A DNA stretch of 64,000 nt from assembly GCA_023525915.1 (NCBI GenBank), contig CP026657.1, positions 4,364,001-4,428,000 of the forward strand, read 5' to 3'. Shown one piece after another: positions 51,802 to 60,741 of this stretch. Each line of letters opens with the position of its first letter. The first letter of the stretch is position 1. The notes under the pieces were generated by a model. That model saw only the letters and a list, made by a program, of their open reading frames with translations. It did not search any database and was not told where the DNA came from. This DNA comes from Acetispira formosa (nom. nud.). Lineage in GTDB: Bacteria; Desulfobacterota; Desulfarculia; Adiutricales; Adiutricaceae. The translations under genes were made by a program, and so were the position numbers.

Positions 51802-52653
51802 ATGATCAGACGCATGTTTTTGACTCTGGCTGTTCTGGCCGTCGCCCTGTGGATGGCTCCGGCCGCCTCCGCGCAAATGGGGCCGCCCCCGGTCAATGAG
51901 GCCGACGCCCCTTTCCTTAAAGGCAACCCCTGGGTAGAGCGCATCCAGGCCAAGGGAGTGCTTCGGGTGGGTTTTGATACTTTCCGTCCCTGGGCGATGA
52001 AAGCCAAGGACGGCCGGTTCGTGGGCTTTGAAATCGCCGTGGCCGAAGCCCTGGCCGCCGACATGGGCGTCGCGCCCGAGTTCGTGCCCACCGCCTGGGA
52101 CGGCATCATCCCGGCCCTTCTCACCGGCAATTTCGACATCATCATCGGCGGCATGGGCATAACCGAGGAACGCGCCAAGCGGGTGGCCTTTACCGAGCCT
52201 TATATCTATTCCGGCATGGCCATCTGCGCCAGCCGCACCAGCGCACCCGGCCTCTCTACGGTTGCCGATTTCAACAAAAAAGATATGACCATTGTGGTCA
52301 AGAGCGGCACCACGGCGGCCCTGGCGGCCAAAGAGCTCTTTCCCGAGGCCAATATCAAAGAGTTTGACGATGAAGGCCAGACTGCCCAGGAAGTCCGCAG
52401 CGGCCGGGCTCAGGCCCTGGTGGCTTCCGCCCCCTATCCGGCCGAACTGGCTCTTCAGAATCCCAACGAAATCTATGTGCCCATAAGCGGCACACTGACC
52501 AAAGAACCGAACGGCATGGGCCTGGCTCCAGGCGACAAAGACGCTCTCCCGGCCCTTAACGCCTGGATAGAGGCCAGGCACAAAAGCCAGTGGCTGGAAA
52601 AAACCTGGAGCTACTGGTTCGAATCCCTCCAGTGGGAACCCCTGCTCCAATAG
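51802..52653 (+). CDS. Periplasmic amino-acid-binding protein (SBP family 3)
   Basis: The 283-residue product has AGGAGG upstream and a signal peptide (MIRRMFLTLAVLAVALWMAP..ASA). The mature part is an SBP_bac_3 domain: GVLRVGFDTFRPWAMKAKDG, VGFEIAVAEALAADMG, FDIIIGGMGITEERAKRVAFTEPY and VVKSGTTAALAAKELF. It captures an amino acid or related solute for the permeases. The ligand is not predictable, though FRPWAM in place of common PPF suggests departure from classical His/Gln binders. Confidence 0.95.
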   Translation: MIRRMFLTLAVLAVALWMAPAASAQMGPPPVNEADAPFLKGNPWVERIQAKGVLRVGFDTFRPWAMKAKDGRFVGFEIAVAEALAADMGVAPEFVPTAWDGIIPALLTGNFDIIIGGMGITEERAKRVAFTEPYIYSGMAICASRTSAPGLSTVADFNKKDMTIVVKSGTTAALAAKELFPEANIKEFDDEGQTAQEVRSGRAQALVASAPYPAELALQNPNEIYVPISGTLTKEPNGMGLAPGDKDALPALNAWIEARHKSQWLEKTWSYWFESLQWEPLLQ

Positions 52654-52654
52654 C

Positions 52655-52693
52655 GCATTTTTGGAGAGGGGTTCCGCCCCTCTTCAAAAATGC
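52655..52693 (+). terminator. Long hairpin between binding-protein and second permease
   Basis: A 17-bp stem, GCATTTTTGGAGAGGGG pairing with CCCCTCTTCAAAAATGC (one G-U pair), begins two bases after the stop. It is likely a partial terminator or 3' stabiliser that raises binding-protein mRNA over the permease mRNA. Confidence 0.7.
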
Positions 52694-52736
52694 CCCGTTC
52701 CGGTCCATAGCCGATCATCATTTCAAGGTATGTCAT

Positions 52737-53627
52737 TTGAACAATGAAGCCAAAATACCGCCTCAACTGCGTCGCCACGGCTGGAGGCCCTTTGACTCAG
52801 CCGCGCTGATTCTGATAATTGGCGTTATGATCTGGATGGGCTGGCGGGTTTTGATCCATTTCAACTATCCCTGGGACTGGTCGGTCATCCCTCAGTTTAT
52901 AGTTTCCAATTACGGCGGTTCCCTGAAGCTTGGAACACTCGGCCTGGGGCTGCTGATGACCCTTAAACTAAGCCTCTGGGCCTCCGCCCTGGGGCTCTTT
53001 TTCGGGCTCCTCCTGGCTTTGGCCAGGCTCAGCCGTTCATTGTATCTGCGTCTCATATCGCGGACCGCCGTCGAGGTCTGCCGCAATATCCCGCCGCTGG
53101 TGCTGGTCTTTATCGCTTTCTATTTTCTCAGCGCCCAGCTTCTGCCCTGGCCCTATATCATCTCCCTGATTACCGGCATCAGCCCGTTATTCACGCAGGC
53201 CGTGGAGTTCCTTGCCGTCGACTCACGCCAGCTTGGCCTTTTCTTCCCGGCCGTCATGGCGCTCGGATTTTATGAGGCCGCCTATTTTTCAGAAATACTT
53301 CGCGGAGCCATTATCTCAATGAACAAAGGGCAATGGGAAGCCTCATACTGCCTTGGGCTGTCGCGCTTTCAGCAATATCGCTTTGTCATTCTGCCTCAGG
53401 TCTTTCGCAAATCGGCCCCTCAACTGGCCGGGCAGTTTATATCCACCGTGAAAGAGTCCTCAATTGTCTCGGTTATCAGTCTGGCTGAACTGACTTACAG
53501 CGGGCAGCAGCTTTCGGCCACCATCCACAAACTCTTCGAAGTCTGGCTGACCGTGGCCGCCCTCTATTTCATTTTCAATTTCGCCCTGTCCTGCCTGTTC
53601 CGGCGGTTTGAGCGCCGGCAGTTCTAA
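52737..53627 (+). CDS. Polar amino acid ABC transporter permease (second)
   Basis: The start is inferred as TTG 52737, preceded by CAAGG; the longer frame from 52590 lies inside the binding-protein gene and the hairpin. The 296-residue product has about five transmembrane helices, EVCRNIPPLVLVF, and the EAA loop NKGQWEASYCLGLSRFQQYR. It pairs with the first permease to form a heterodimeric channel. A short intergenic P-type segment follows. Confidence 0.88.
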   Translation: MNNEAKIPPQLRRHGWRPFDSAALILIIGVMIWMGWRVLIHFNYPWDWSVIPQFIVSNYGGSLKLGTLGLGLLMTLKLSLWASALGLFFGLLLALARLSRSLYLRLISRTAVEVCRNIPPLVLVFIAFYFLSAQLLPWPYIISLITGISPLFTQAVEFLAVDSRQLGLFFPAVMALGFYEAAYFSEILRGAIISMNKGQWEASYCLGLSRFQQYRFVILPQVFRKSAPQLAGQFISTVKESSIVSVISLAELTYSGQQLSATIHKLFEVWLTVAALYFIFNFALSCLFRRFERRQF

Positions 53628-53654
53628 TTAGGCCCGCGCCGCCATATAAGGTCT

Positions 53655-53760
53655 GGGGGCGAGCATCGTGAGGCGGAGCGGCTGCTCGCCTAGCGAAAAT
53701 CACATTTTTTGCCCGGCTGCGCACCGCCGGTTCAGGGGAAAGAGTCATAATCAGAACAGC
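53655..53760. repeat. P-type loosely repeated region, copy P3
   Basis: It contains GCGAGCATCGTGAGGCGGAGCG, cut here to CATCGTGAGGCGGAGCG, then GCGAAAATCAC..TTTTTTGCCCGGCTGC and TTCAGGGGAAAGAG. It resembles P1 (34531) and P4 (55590) in order of motifs, not in detail. Confidence 0.4.
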
Positions 53761-53844
53761 CGCTATTGATTCAATTTTCAAAGATTGTTATATTGCCTCC
53801 TTGGGTGAGTGTTTTTCTATAAATATTGAAGAGGTTCTATATAA

Positions 53845-54126
53845 ATGACGAAAGCTGAACTTATCGACCGAGTGGCCGCCGAAGCTGGTCTTAGTCGGGC
53901 CGTTGCTCGGGAAGTATTGGATATGATTGTTATTCAGGCCACTGAAATTCTGAAAAGGGAAGGGCGCTTCACCTTTTCCGGCCTGGGCAGCCTGGAGGTG
54001 GTGAGCCGCGCTGAAAGAACAGCCCGCAACCCCCGCACCAATGAGCCGACTGTAATCAAGGCCCACCAGGCCATTAAATTCAAAGCCGCCAAAACTCTTA
54101 AAGAGGCAGTGAACCAGCAATCTTAA
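53845..54126 (+). CDS. HU/IHF-family DNA-binding protein
   Basis: The 93-residue product has the full HU fold: MTKAELIDRVAAEAGLSRA, then GRFTFSGLGSLEVVSRAERTARNPRTNE, the DNA-binding arm with Arg-Asn-Pro, and FKAAKTLKEAVN. It bends and compacts DNA and could also help regulate the AT-rich regions. AAGAGG precedes the ATG. Whether it behaves as HU or IHF is not clear. Hairpin H4 begins 20 bases after its stop. Confidence 0.93.
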   Translation: MTKAELIDRVAAEAGLSRAVAREVLDMIVIQATEILKREGRFTFSGLGSLEVVSRAERTARNPRTNEPTVIKAHQAIKFKAAKTLKEAVNQQS

Positions 54127-54146
54127 AATCACGGAAAAGCGGGCGA

Positions 54147-54232
54147 CCGCCGCCGGGAGAAATGTTTTTGCCCGGTTCCGTTCCGGGGGGCTTAGTTACG
54201 GAACCGGGCAAAAACATTTCTCCCGGCGGCGG
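54147..54232. repeat. H-family hairpin repeat, copy H4
   Basis: The arms CCGCCGCCGGGAGAAATG and CATTTCTCCCGGCGGCGG enclose a perfect TTTTTGCCCGGTTCCG/CGGAACCGGGCAAAAA stem. The loop, TTCCGGGGGGCTTAGTTA, is inverted relative to H1-H3. It is followed by GAGCCGGCTTCCGGCGGGTC, which mirrors the piece beside H2. Confidence 0.88.
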
Positions 54233-54343
54233 CCTGATCGGCCGCAGCTGGAGCCCCAGTCGAGCTGGAGCCGGCTTCCGGCGGGTCAGTGCGGTTCCGA
54301 AGTTATAAGGTTTAGTATCCATTAGTCTCGAACAGGTGAAATT

Positions 54344-55531
54344 ATGCACCGCCTTTTCATATCTTTAATGCTGCTGATAGTCTGCGGCCTTTCCCCAGTG
54401 GCCGGAGCGAATGACGAAGCCTCTCCGCCCGCGGACAGCTCACCCGGCTCAAGCCTCATATCCTTGTACCGTTCTGGAAGCCTTAGTGATATTAATGATC
54501 ATTTGAATCTTGGGGCCGACCCAAATAATAAAGACGGCCTTGAGGGCATGACTCCCCTGATGCTGGCCGCCGCTTCCAACTCTGATCCTGATGTAAGCCG
54601 TCTTCTTATCAGAAAGGGCGCGCGCCTTAACGATAGAGAGTCTCATTTGGGCTTTACCCCACTGATGTTTTCAGCCGCATTCAATGTGCCCACTGTTACC
54701 CAGGCCCTGATTGAAGAGGGGGCGGATCTGGAAATACGCGACAACAGCGGCGGCACTGCCCTGTATCACGCGGCTTCCGTCGCCTCTAACGCGGCCACGG
54801 TCCTGCTTCTGACCAAAGCCGGGGCCGATCTGGAAGCCGCCGATCAGGATGGGGTCACGCCACTGATGAATGCCGCCATAAATGGCCGACTTCAGAGTGT
54901 CCATACGTTGGTAAGGGCTGGAGCCAAGCTTGAGGCCAGGAGTTCCAACGGCCGGACTCCGCTCTTGTTTGCCGCCGCGGACAACCGCGATCCGCTGATT
55001 ATGGCCCGCCTCATTGAGGCCGGGGCCGACCTGGAAGCCCGTGACAATGACGGCCTGACCCCCTTTCTGGCTGCCTCGGCCGGAAACACCAGGCCGGTGC
55101 TGGAGGAGCTGAAAAAACACGGGGCCGATGTCCGGGCTGTTGATAATAGCGGCGCGGACGCGCTTCTTCAGGCGGCCCTCTCCAATTCGAACCCGGATGT
55201 GGTCAATTTTTTGGTGCATGAGATTGGGGCCGATCTGAACACCCCGCGTGAAAACGGCCTCACCCCCATTCTGGCCGCCGCGGTCAATCCCGTGCCGGAA
55301 GTGACCAGGGAACTGATAGTGGCCGGGGCTGATGTTTCGGCTCGCGGCCCTCATGGGCGCACCGCTCTAATGCTGGCGGCCGCTTTCAATCCAAATGATG
55401 AAGTGGCCAGGATCCTGGCCGCCGCCGGGGCCGACCCTCTGGAAAAGGATGAGGCCGGCCTCAACGCCCTGGAATATGCCGGGGACGCCCGACCGGAGTT
55501 ATTGGATTTCTTGCGCCGACGCAGCAAATAG
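54344..55531 (+). CDS. Exported ankyrin-repeat protein
   Basis: The 395-residue product has a signal peptide (LFISLMLLIVCGLSPVAG). After a short spacer, about ten ankyrin repeats of ~33 residues fill the rest (MTPLMLAAASNSDPDVSRLL, TPLMFSAAFNVPTVTQALI, GRTALMLAAAFNPNDEVARI). Repeats are regular and uninterrupted, so the fold is likely one solenoid that binds a protein. A periplasmic or exported location is inferred. No other domain is visible. Confidence 0.9.
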   Translation: MHRLFISLMLLIVCGLSPVAGANDEASPPADSSPGSSLISLYRSGSLSDINDHLNLGADPNNKDGLEGMTPLMLAAASNSDPDVSRLLIRKGARLNDRESHLGFTPLMFSAAFNVPTVTQALIEEGADLEIRDNSGGTALYHAASVASNAATVLLLTKAGADLEAADQDGVTPLMNAAINGRLQSVHTLVRAGAKLEARSSNGRTPLLFAAADNRDPLIMARLIEAGADLEARDNDGLTPFLAASAGNTRPVLEELKKHGADVRAVDNSGADALLQAALSNSNPDVVNFLVHEIGADLNTPRENGLTPILAAAVNPVPEVTRELIVAGADVSARGPHGRTALMLAAAFNPNDEVARILAAAGADPLEKDEAGLNALEYAGDARPELLDFLRRRSK

Positions 55532-55589
55532 AACCGCTGTGTCACGGCGATTCCAATTATGGCCGATGTGCTTCATTTAGCGAATGTCG

Positions 55590-55690
55590 ACCGTAGGGAG
55601 ACAGAGCGTCTGAGGCTGGATTTAAGGCTGAAGCCGGTGCTCGACGGGCAAAATAACTATTTTTGCCCGGCTATGGGAGGCCGGTTAAGG
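55590..55690. repeat. P-type loosely repeated region, copy P4
   Basis: GGGCAAAATAAC..TATTTTTGCCC forms a hairpin; GAGACAGAGCGTCTGAGGC precedes it and GGCCGGTTAAGGATAAAA follows. It may end the ankyrin transcript. Confidence 0.4.
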
Positions 55691-55728
55691 ATAAAACGCC
55701 ACATGTTTATAAATGCAGGAAAGCAACT

Positions 55729-56358
55729 ATGCCACAAACGGTGATACTCGATTACGACATGACTCTGGTTGATTCCATCAGGGCCATTACGCGCGGACTC
55801 AATAAGATAGCCGAGAGGTTTGACCTGCGGCCCGTCGATGAAAACGACACCCGCGGGGTTATGAGCCTGGAAGCCAAAGCTTTCTGGAGTACGCTCTGGG
55901 GCCGTTATGACGAAGAGTGGAGCCGCTATTTTATTGCCGAAGTCTCCAAGCAGGAGAAGAATTATCTGGAAATTTCCCCCGGAGCCGAAGAACTTTTGAC
56001 TGATTTAAAGGCCTCCGGGGTTCAACTGGCGCTGGCCACTAACCGTGACAATGCCTGGCACGCCCTGGCCTCCATCGACCTGGCCAGATATTTCGATACG
56101 GCCGTGGGCTGTCTGGACGTAATGCGCGGCAAGCCCGCACCGGATATGATTCTGATGGTTCTTGATCAGCTCAATGCCGATCCCTGCCAGACCGTCTATG
56201 TCGGCGACGCCGTTTTCGACATGGAGGCCGCCCGCGCCGCCGGGGTCCGGGCTATTGGTCTGACCCAGGGCGGAGTCAGTCGTGAGGCCTTGTTTGCGGC
56301 CGGGGCCTGGCAGGTGCGGGAAAACCTTCTTGAGTCGCGTCAGCTTCTGGGGTTATAA
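55729..56358 (+). CDS. HAD-superfamily phosphatase (phosphoglycolate-phosphatase-like)
   Basis: The start is ATG 55729 (MPQTVI), with AGGA upstream; the longer frame from 55663 lacks similarity. The 209-residue product has motif I DYDMTLVDS, motif II LATNRDNAW, motif III Lys in RGKPAPDM, and motif IV VGDAVFDMEAA, with a helical C1 cap (~15-80). The family dephosphorylates small phosphorylated metabolites; specificity is unknown. It is followed after 65 bases by a thioesterase gene. Confidence 0.9.
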   Translation: MPQTVILDYDMTLVDSIRAITRGLNKIAERFDLRPVDENDTRGVMSLEAKAFWSTLWGRYDEEWSRYFIAEVSKQEKNYLEISPGAEELLTDLKASGVQLALATNRDNAWHALASIDLARYFDTAVGCLDVMRGKPAPDMILMVLDQLNADPCQTVYVGDAVFDMEAARAAGVRAIGLTQGGVSREALFAAGAWQVRENLLESRQLLGL

Positions 56359-56423
56359 GCTGAAACTATGAACAAGTTCTAAATGTATATTTTAATTGTT
56401 GTTGAAATAAAGGCGGGATAACA

Positions 56424-56873
56424 ATGAACTCCACCACCTTGAAAAGGTTGCCCGGCTCACCCGGATGTTTTATCTGTGATAACAATAATACTAATGACCG
56501 CGCCCTCAAACTGCATATTATGTGGAATGACGAAACCCAAAGCGTTCACATTCCCTTTGAGCCGGATCAAAGCTGGTGCGGTTACAGCAATGTTGTTCAC
56601 GGCGGGCTGATAGCCTCGGTGATGGATGAGGGCATGGCCTGGGTGGTGAAGCAGAAGAGCGGCGACTGGGCTTTCACGGCGGATTTTCATTTGCGCTACA
56701 AAAGGCCTCTGGAGCCTTTCAAAAAATATGTGGTGGTGGCTCGCACCGATGAAGCGGGCGGGCGAAAAATTCAAGCCACGGCTGAAATTCTGGATCAGGA
56801 GGGCCGGGTGGCAGCCATGGCCGAGGCTGTTTTTTTACCCAGCCGCCAGGCCCGGCCGCGGACTTCCGAGTAA
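56424..56873 (+). CDS. PaaI-type hotdog-fold thioesterase
   Basis: The 149-residue product has a 4HBT hotdog domain with CGYSNVVHGGLIASVMDEGMAW (key Asn-Val-Val-His-Gly-Gly) and FTADFHLRYKRPLEP. An N-terminal Cys pair (GCFICDNNN) is seen in this subgroup. It hydrolyses acyl-CoA thioesters; the acyl chain is unknown. It lies upstream of nrfH but with an AT-rich gap of about 130 bases, so it is probably separate. Confidence 0.9.
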   Translation: MNSTTLKRLPGSPGCFICDNNNTNDRALKLHIMWNDETQSVHIPFEPDQSWCGYSNVVHGGLIASVMDEGMAWVVKQKSGDWAFTADFHLRYKRPLEPFKKYVVVARTDEAGGRKIQATAEILDQEGRVAAMAEAVFLPSRQARPRTSE

Positions 56874-57006
56874 AATTTAAATAAAATAACAGTGTTATAG
56901 TTTTATAGGCCTAAATGTCGCCATAAGCAGTTTGTTGTGTCGGGCCGTTGAATTTTGTTGTGTGTTTGGATGAATCGTGGTATATTATCGCCAAAAGGTA
57001 TGAAAT

Positions 57007-57579
57007 ATGCGAAAAATACTCAGCTTCATTCCGAATCAGTTTATCATTCCCCTCTTCATTCTCGGCGGTCTGGTCGCGGGTGTGGGCGGATACACTGTTT
57101 ACATGTCGCGTGCCTATTCATATCTGTCGAATGATCCGGCCGTGTGTGTGAACTGCCATATCATGGCCCCGTATTACGCCTCCTGGAATCACAGTTCCCA
57201 CGCCATCTGGGCCACCTGCAACGATTGCCATGTGCCGCAGAACAACATTGTCTCAACTTACATGTTCAAGGCTGAAGACGGGCTCTACCATGCCGCCGTC
57301 TTCACCGTCAACGGCGAGCCGGAAGTCATCCGCCCCCGCGACGGCAGCTACGCCGTGATCATGGAAAATTGTATTCGCTGCCACACCCAGTTGAACACCG
57401 AATTCGTCAAAACCGGCATGGCCACCTATGCCGATGTTAAAGCGGGTGAGGCCAAAGCCTGTTGGGATTGCCACACGCAGGTACCCCACACCAATATCAG
57501 CAATGTGGCTTCCGCCCCCGGCGCTATCGCGCCCCTGCCCGCTTCCCCTGTGCCTCAATGGCTCAAGGAACTGATGTAG
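57007..57579 (+). CDS. nrfH: NrfH, tetrahaem quinol dehydrogenase of nitrite reductase
   Basis: The 190-residue product has one N-terminal transmembrane anchor (~10-32) and four CxxCH haem sites (Cys47-His51, 71-75, 122-126, 152-156). The first, CVNCHIM, carries the Met characteristic of NrfH as a haem ligand. NrfH takes electrons from menaquinol and passes them to NrfA at the outer face of the inner membrane. AAAGGT precedes the ATG. R6 lies between it and nrfA. Confidence 0.95.
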   Translation: MRKILSFIPNQFIIPLFILGGLVAGVGGYTVYMSRAYSYLSNDPAVCVNCHIMAPYYASWNHSSHAIWATCNDCHVPQNNIVSTYMFKAEDGLYHAAVFTVNGEPEVIRPRDGSYAVIMENCIRCHTQLNTEFVKTGMATYADVKAGEAKACWDCHTQVPHTNISNVASAPGAIAPLPASPVPQWLKELM

Positions 57580-57667
57580 GCTTTACGCGCGTTCTCCATG
57601 GGCACCGTGGTTCCGGATGTTATTCCACCTGGTGCAAACATGAGGCAGTATAAAATCTATAGCTGAG

Positions 57668-57735
57668 GGGCGTTGCTCTTCATACGATGATGGCCGCCAA
57701 AACTATATTACTGGAAAACCTAACCTAGACATAGT
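57668..57735 (+). repeat. R-family repeat, copy R6 (short)
   Basis: The core is GCTCTTCATACGATGATGG (57675), one base changed from the consensus. It is followed by CTATATTACTGGAAAACC and CCTAGACATAGTCC, a degenerate alpha tail. It lies in the 5' leader of nrfA. Confidence 0.78.
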
Positions 57736-57768
57736 CCTGTGCGGACCACGCACACAAGAGGTATGATT

Positions 57769-59265
57769 ATGAGACTCAACGACATTACCGAAGCCATTAA
57801 AGAAAAACCGATCATCGGCTGGACTATATTCGCTGTGGTTATGGTCGGGGTCTTCCTGCTTGGTCTTTTGGCGGCCACCATCACCGAACGCCGAGCCGAG
57901 ATAGCCAGCATTTATAACAACAAAAAGGTGGATATCCAGGGTCTTGAGCCAAGAAACAGAATCTGGGGCGACAACTATCCCAGGGAATATGAAACCTGGC
58001 TGAAAACCGCTAATATGGATTTCAAAAGCAAGCATCTGGGCAACACTTTCGACGATGTGCTGGCCGAACGCCCTGACATGGTGGTTCTGTGGGCCGGCTA
58101 CGCTTTCTCCCGCGATTATTCCGCTCCGCGCGGCCACATGTATACCATTGAGGATATGCGGAACACCCTTCGCACCGGTTCCCCCGGAGTGGATGGGCAG
58201 AAAGATCTTCAGCCCGGCACCTGCTGGACCTGTAAAAGCCCCGATGTGCCGCGCATGATGCAGGAAATCGGCGTCTCTGAATATTACAAAAGCCCTTGGA
58301 GCGCCCTTGGCGACCAGATTGTCAACCCCATTGGCTGTGCCGACTGCCATGATCCCCAGACCATGAATCTGACCATCACCCGCCCGGCTTTGGTCGAAGC
58401 CTTTGACCGCCAGGGCAAGGATATCAGCAAGGCCACCCTTCAGGAAATGCGCTCTCTGGTTTGCGCCCAGTGCCATGTTGAATACTACTTCAAAGGCGAA
58501 GGCAAATATCTGACCTTCCCCTGGGATGATGGTTCCACCTTGGAAGACATGGAAGTTTATTATGAAAACGTTGGGTTCACCGACTGGACCCACGCTCTCA
58601 GCAAAGCCCCCATGCTCAAGGCCCAGCATCCCGATTACGAGCTTTTCAAGATGGGCACCCACGGTCAGCGCGGCCTGTCCTGTGCCGATTGCCACATGCC
58701 TTACATGGCTGAAGGCGGCATCAAATATTCCGATCACCAGCTCATGAGTCCCCTCAAAGACGTCTCACGCACCTGCCAGACCTGCCACCGGGATTCGGAA
58801 GAGGCTTTGAAGAACTACGTCTATGAGCATCAGGATAAAATCCTGGAACTGCGTGACCGGGTTGAACCTGAATTGGCCAAAGCCCACATCATGGCCAAAG
58901 CCGCCTGGGACAACGGCGCTACTGAAGAAGAGATGGCCGATGTCCTGAAAATGCTCCGCAGCGCTCAGTGGGCCTGGGATTTCAGCGTGGCTTCCCACGG
59001 CTCCTCTTTCCATGCCCCGGTTGAGACTCAGCGCGTCATGGCCAAGAGTCTGGACAAATCCATGCAGGCCCAGCTGGCTTTGCAGAGAATCCTTTTCAAC
59101 CACGGCCAGACCGAAGAATTTGTTATGCCCGATATCTCCACCAAGGCGAAAGCTCAGGCTTACATCGGCCTTGATATGGAAAAGTTGAACAAGGATAAAG
59201 AACAGTTCCGCGAAGTTGTTATTCCTCAGTGGATTCAATCCGCTCAGGCCAACAATCGCCTGTAA
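57769..59265 (+). CDS. nrfA: Cytochrome c nitrite reductase NrfA (pentahaem)
   Basis: The start is ATG 57769, with AAGAGG seven bases upstream; two in-frame ATGs precede it. The 498-residue product reduces nitrite to ammonium in six electrons. Catalytic haem 1 has lysine ligation, CWTCK (152-156); four CxxCH sites follow (190, 232, 305, 336). Active-site Arg121 (PRGHMY), Tyr240 in VEYYF and His287 in KAQHPDYE are present, along with calcium-site residues Glu238, Tyr239, Lys284 and Gln286. The hydrophobic N-terminus (~15-38) appears uncleaved, anchoring it to the membrane with NrfH. Confidence 0.97.
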   Translation: MRLNDITEAIKEKPIIGWTIFAVVMVGVFLLGLLAATITERRAEIASIYNNKKVDIQGLEPRNRIWGDNYPREYETWLKTANMDFKSKHLGNTFDDVLAERPDMVVLWAGYAFSRDYSAPRGHMYTIEDMRNTLRTGSPGVDGQKDLQPGTCWTCKSPDVPRMMQEIGVSEYYKSPWSALGDQIVNPIGCADCHDPQTMNLTITRPALVEAFDRQGKDISKATLQEMRSLVCAQCHVEYYFKGEGKYLTFPWDDGSTLEDMEVYYENVGFTDWTHALSKAPMLKAQHPDYELFKMGTHGQRGLSCADCHMPYMAEGGIKYSDHQLMSPLKDVSRTCQTCHRDSEEALKNYVYEHQDKILELRDRVEPELAKAHIMAKAAWDNGATEEEMADVLKMLRSAQWAWDFSVASHGSSFHAPVETQRVMAKSLDKSMQAQLALQRILFNHGQTEEFVMPDISTKAKAQAYIGLDMEKLNKDKEQFREVVIPQWIQSAQANNRL

Positions 59266-59300
59266 AATCAGCCTTGACTGACAGAGGCTGATTTAGAAAA

Positions 59301-59334
59301 AACCTGGAACGAATTACCCGTTCCAGGTTTTTTA
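59301..59334 (+). terminator. Strong terminator after nrfA
   Basis: AACCTGGAACG..CGTTCCAGGTT forms an 11-bp stem followed by TTTT. A smaller hairpin, ATCAGCC..GGCTGAT, lies just before it (59267-59291). Confidence 0.9.
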
Positions 59335-59442
59335 TGTGCCCCAGGCGGCACAGCGGCTCTCTCTCCCTAAATAAAACATCAGCGTGGCCGCCTGGAGTCT
59401 CGCAGTTGGGATGTATTGATCTTCCATTGAGGTTGAAAGTCT

Positions 59443-60741
59443 ATGACAGGCGATATGTCGAAAAACCTTTCTGCCGCACCCTCCGCCGACGGTAATCGTA
59501 CCTGGTGGGTCTGGCCCTGGAAATACCGGGAAAGCGCCGCCTTTGTCCTTGGTCTCTTAGTGGTGGGCCTTTGTCTGCAACTGGCCGGGCCGCTGGACAT
59601 CCACCTTCTGAGAGCGCCCGTAAGTTGGGGGCTGGGAATAGGTCTGTCCGCCATGTCCATCATTCTTGGCTGTCTGCGCGGTCGTCTGGCCGAGTGGCTG
59701 ACCGGCGTTCCTCTCAGCGTCTGTTTGATCGCGGCCATGCTTTTACTTAGCCTGCTCATGGGTCTCACTCCACAATTGGCCGCCCCCAATCCCGACCCCG
59801 GCTGGCCGGATCGCCTTGGCCTGACCAGAATGACCGCCTCCTGGCCCTTCATTCTGATCTATCTGGCCACAATTATCGTCCTGGGAGCGGTGACGGTGCG
59901 GCGCATCCGCCGCCGCCCCAATCTCGTCTTCATTCTCAACCATCTGGGCCTCTGGGTTCTCTTGACCGCTGCCGGGCTGGGCGCGGCCGACCGCCAACGC
60001 TATACCATGTGGGTGGAAGAAGAGGGCGTGGAATGGCGCGGCCGCCTGGCCAACGGCTTTGTGGTTGAGCTGCCCCTGGCCATAAATCTTCATGATTTTG
60101 ACCTTGAGATTTATCCGCCAAAAATAACCGTTATCAGCCGCCAGACGGGCAAACCGCAGCCGGAAGGTAAAGCGGAGTGGTTTCAGCTGGACCCCGAACG
60201 CCCCCAGGGCCGTTTAGGCGAATGGAGCGTGACACTCGACAAATACATCCATCTGGCCATTCGCGGCAAGGATGGGGTATATGAGGAATCCCCCCGGCCG
60301 GAGGCCAACCCGGCCGCCCACATGATTGTGCGCGGCCCTGACGGCATGCTGGTCAGCGGCTGGATAACCGACGGCGGCCCGGCCCAGCCTTTTCAGGCCC
60401 TGAACCTCACCGATGATCTGGCCTTGGTCATGGCCCGCCCGGAACCCAAGCGCTTCACTTCCGACATCACCTTCCTCACGCCTGACGGCCAGGCCCGCCG
60501 GGTGGTGCTGGAGGTCAACAAACCCCTTACGGCGGGTGACTGGATGGTCTATCAATACAGTTATGACCAAGAGGCCGGGCGTATGTCTCGCAACAGCGGC
60601 TTTGAGCTGGTTTATGATCCCTGGCTGAAGTTTATCTGGGCTTCGCTTCTGTTAATGGGGGCCGGGGCGGTAGTGATGATCTGGCAAGGCCGTCGACGCC
60701 CCTCGTCCTCGTCAGACGGCAAAGAAAGGGAGGCCGCATAA
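59443..60741 (+). CDS. ccsB: Cytochrome c maturation protein ResB/CcsB
   Basis: The 432-residue product has four predicted N-terminal and central transmembrane segments, a large periplasmic domain (~185-385) and a C-terminal helix (FIWASLLLMGAGAVVMIW). It matches ResB, which with CcsA carries haem across the membrane and attaches it to CxxCH. GAVTVRRIRRRPNL and VLEVNKPLTAGDWMVYQYSYD are typical. Its stop overlaps the ccsA ATG (TAATG). It should serve NrfHA directly upstream. Confidence 0.9.
   Translation: MTGDMSKNLSAAPSADGNRTWWVWPWKYRESAAFVLGLLVVGLCLQLAGPLDIHLLRAPVSWGLGIGLSAMSIILGCLRGRLAEWLTGVPLSVCLIAAMLLLSLLMGLTPQLAAPNPDPGWPDRLGLTRMTASWPFILIYLATIIVLGAVTVRRIRRRPNLVFILNHLGLWVLLTAAGLGAADRQRYTMWVEEEGVEWRGRLANGFVVELPLAINLHDFDLEIYPPKITVISRQTGKPQPEGKAEWFQLDPERPQGRLGEWSVTLDKYIHLAIRGKDGVYEESPRPEANPAAHMIVRGPDGMLVSGWITDGGPAQPFQALNLTDDLALVMARPEPKRFTSDITFLTPDGQARRVVLEVNKPLTAGDWMVYQYSYDQEAGRMSRNSGFELVYDPWLKFIWASLLLMGAGAVVMIWQGRRRPSSSSDGKEREAA

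Noticed and set aside
51553..52650. Minus-strand frame of 365 codons opposite the binding-protein gene
   Set aside because: Antisense shadow; the plus-strand gene has signal peptide and family motifs.
57703..58737. Minus-strand frame of 344 codons inside nrfA
   Set aside because: Antisense to nrfA, which has all haem motifs.
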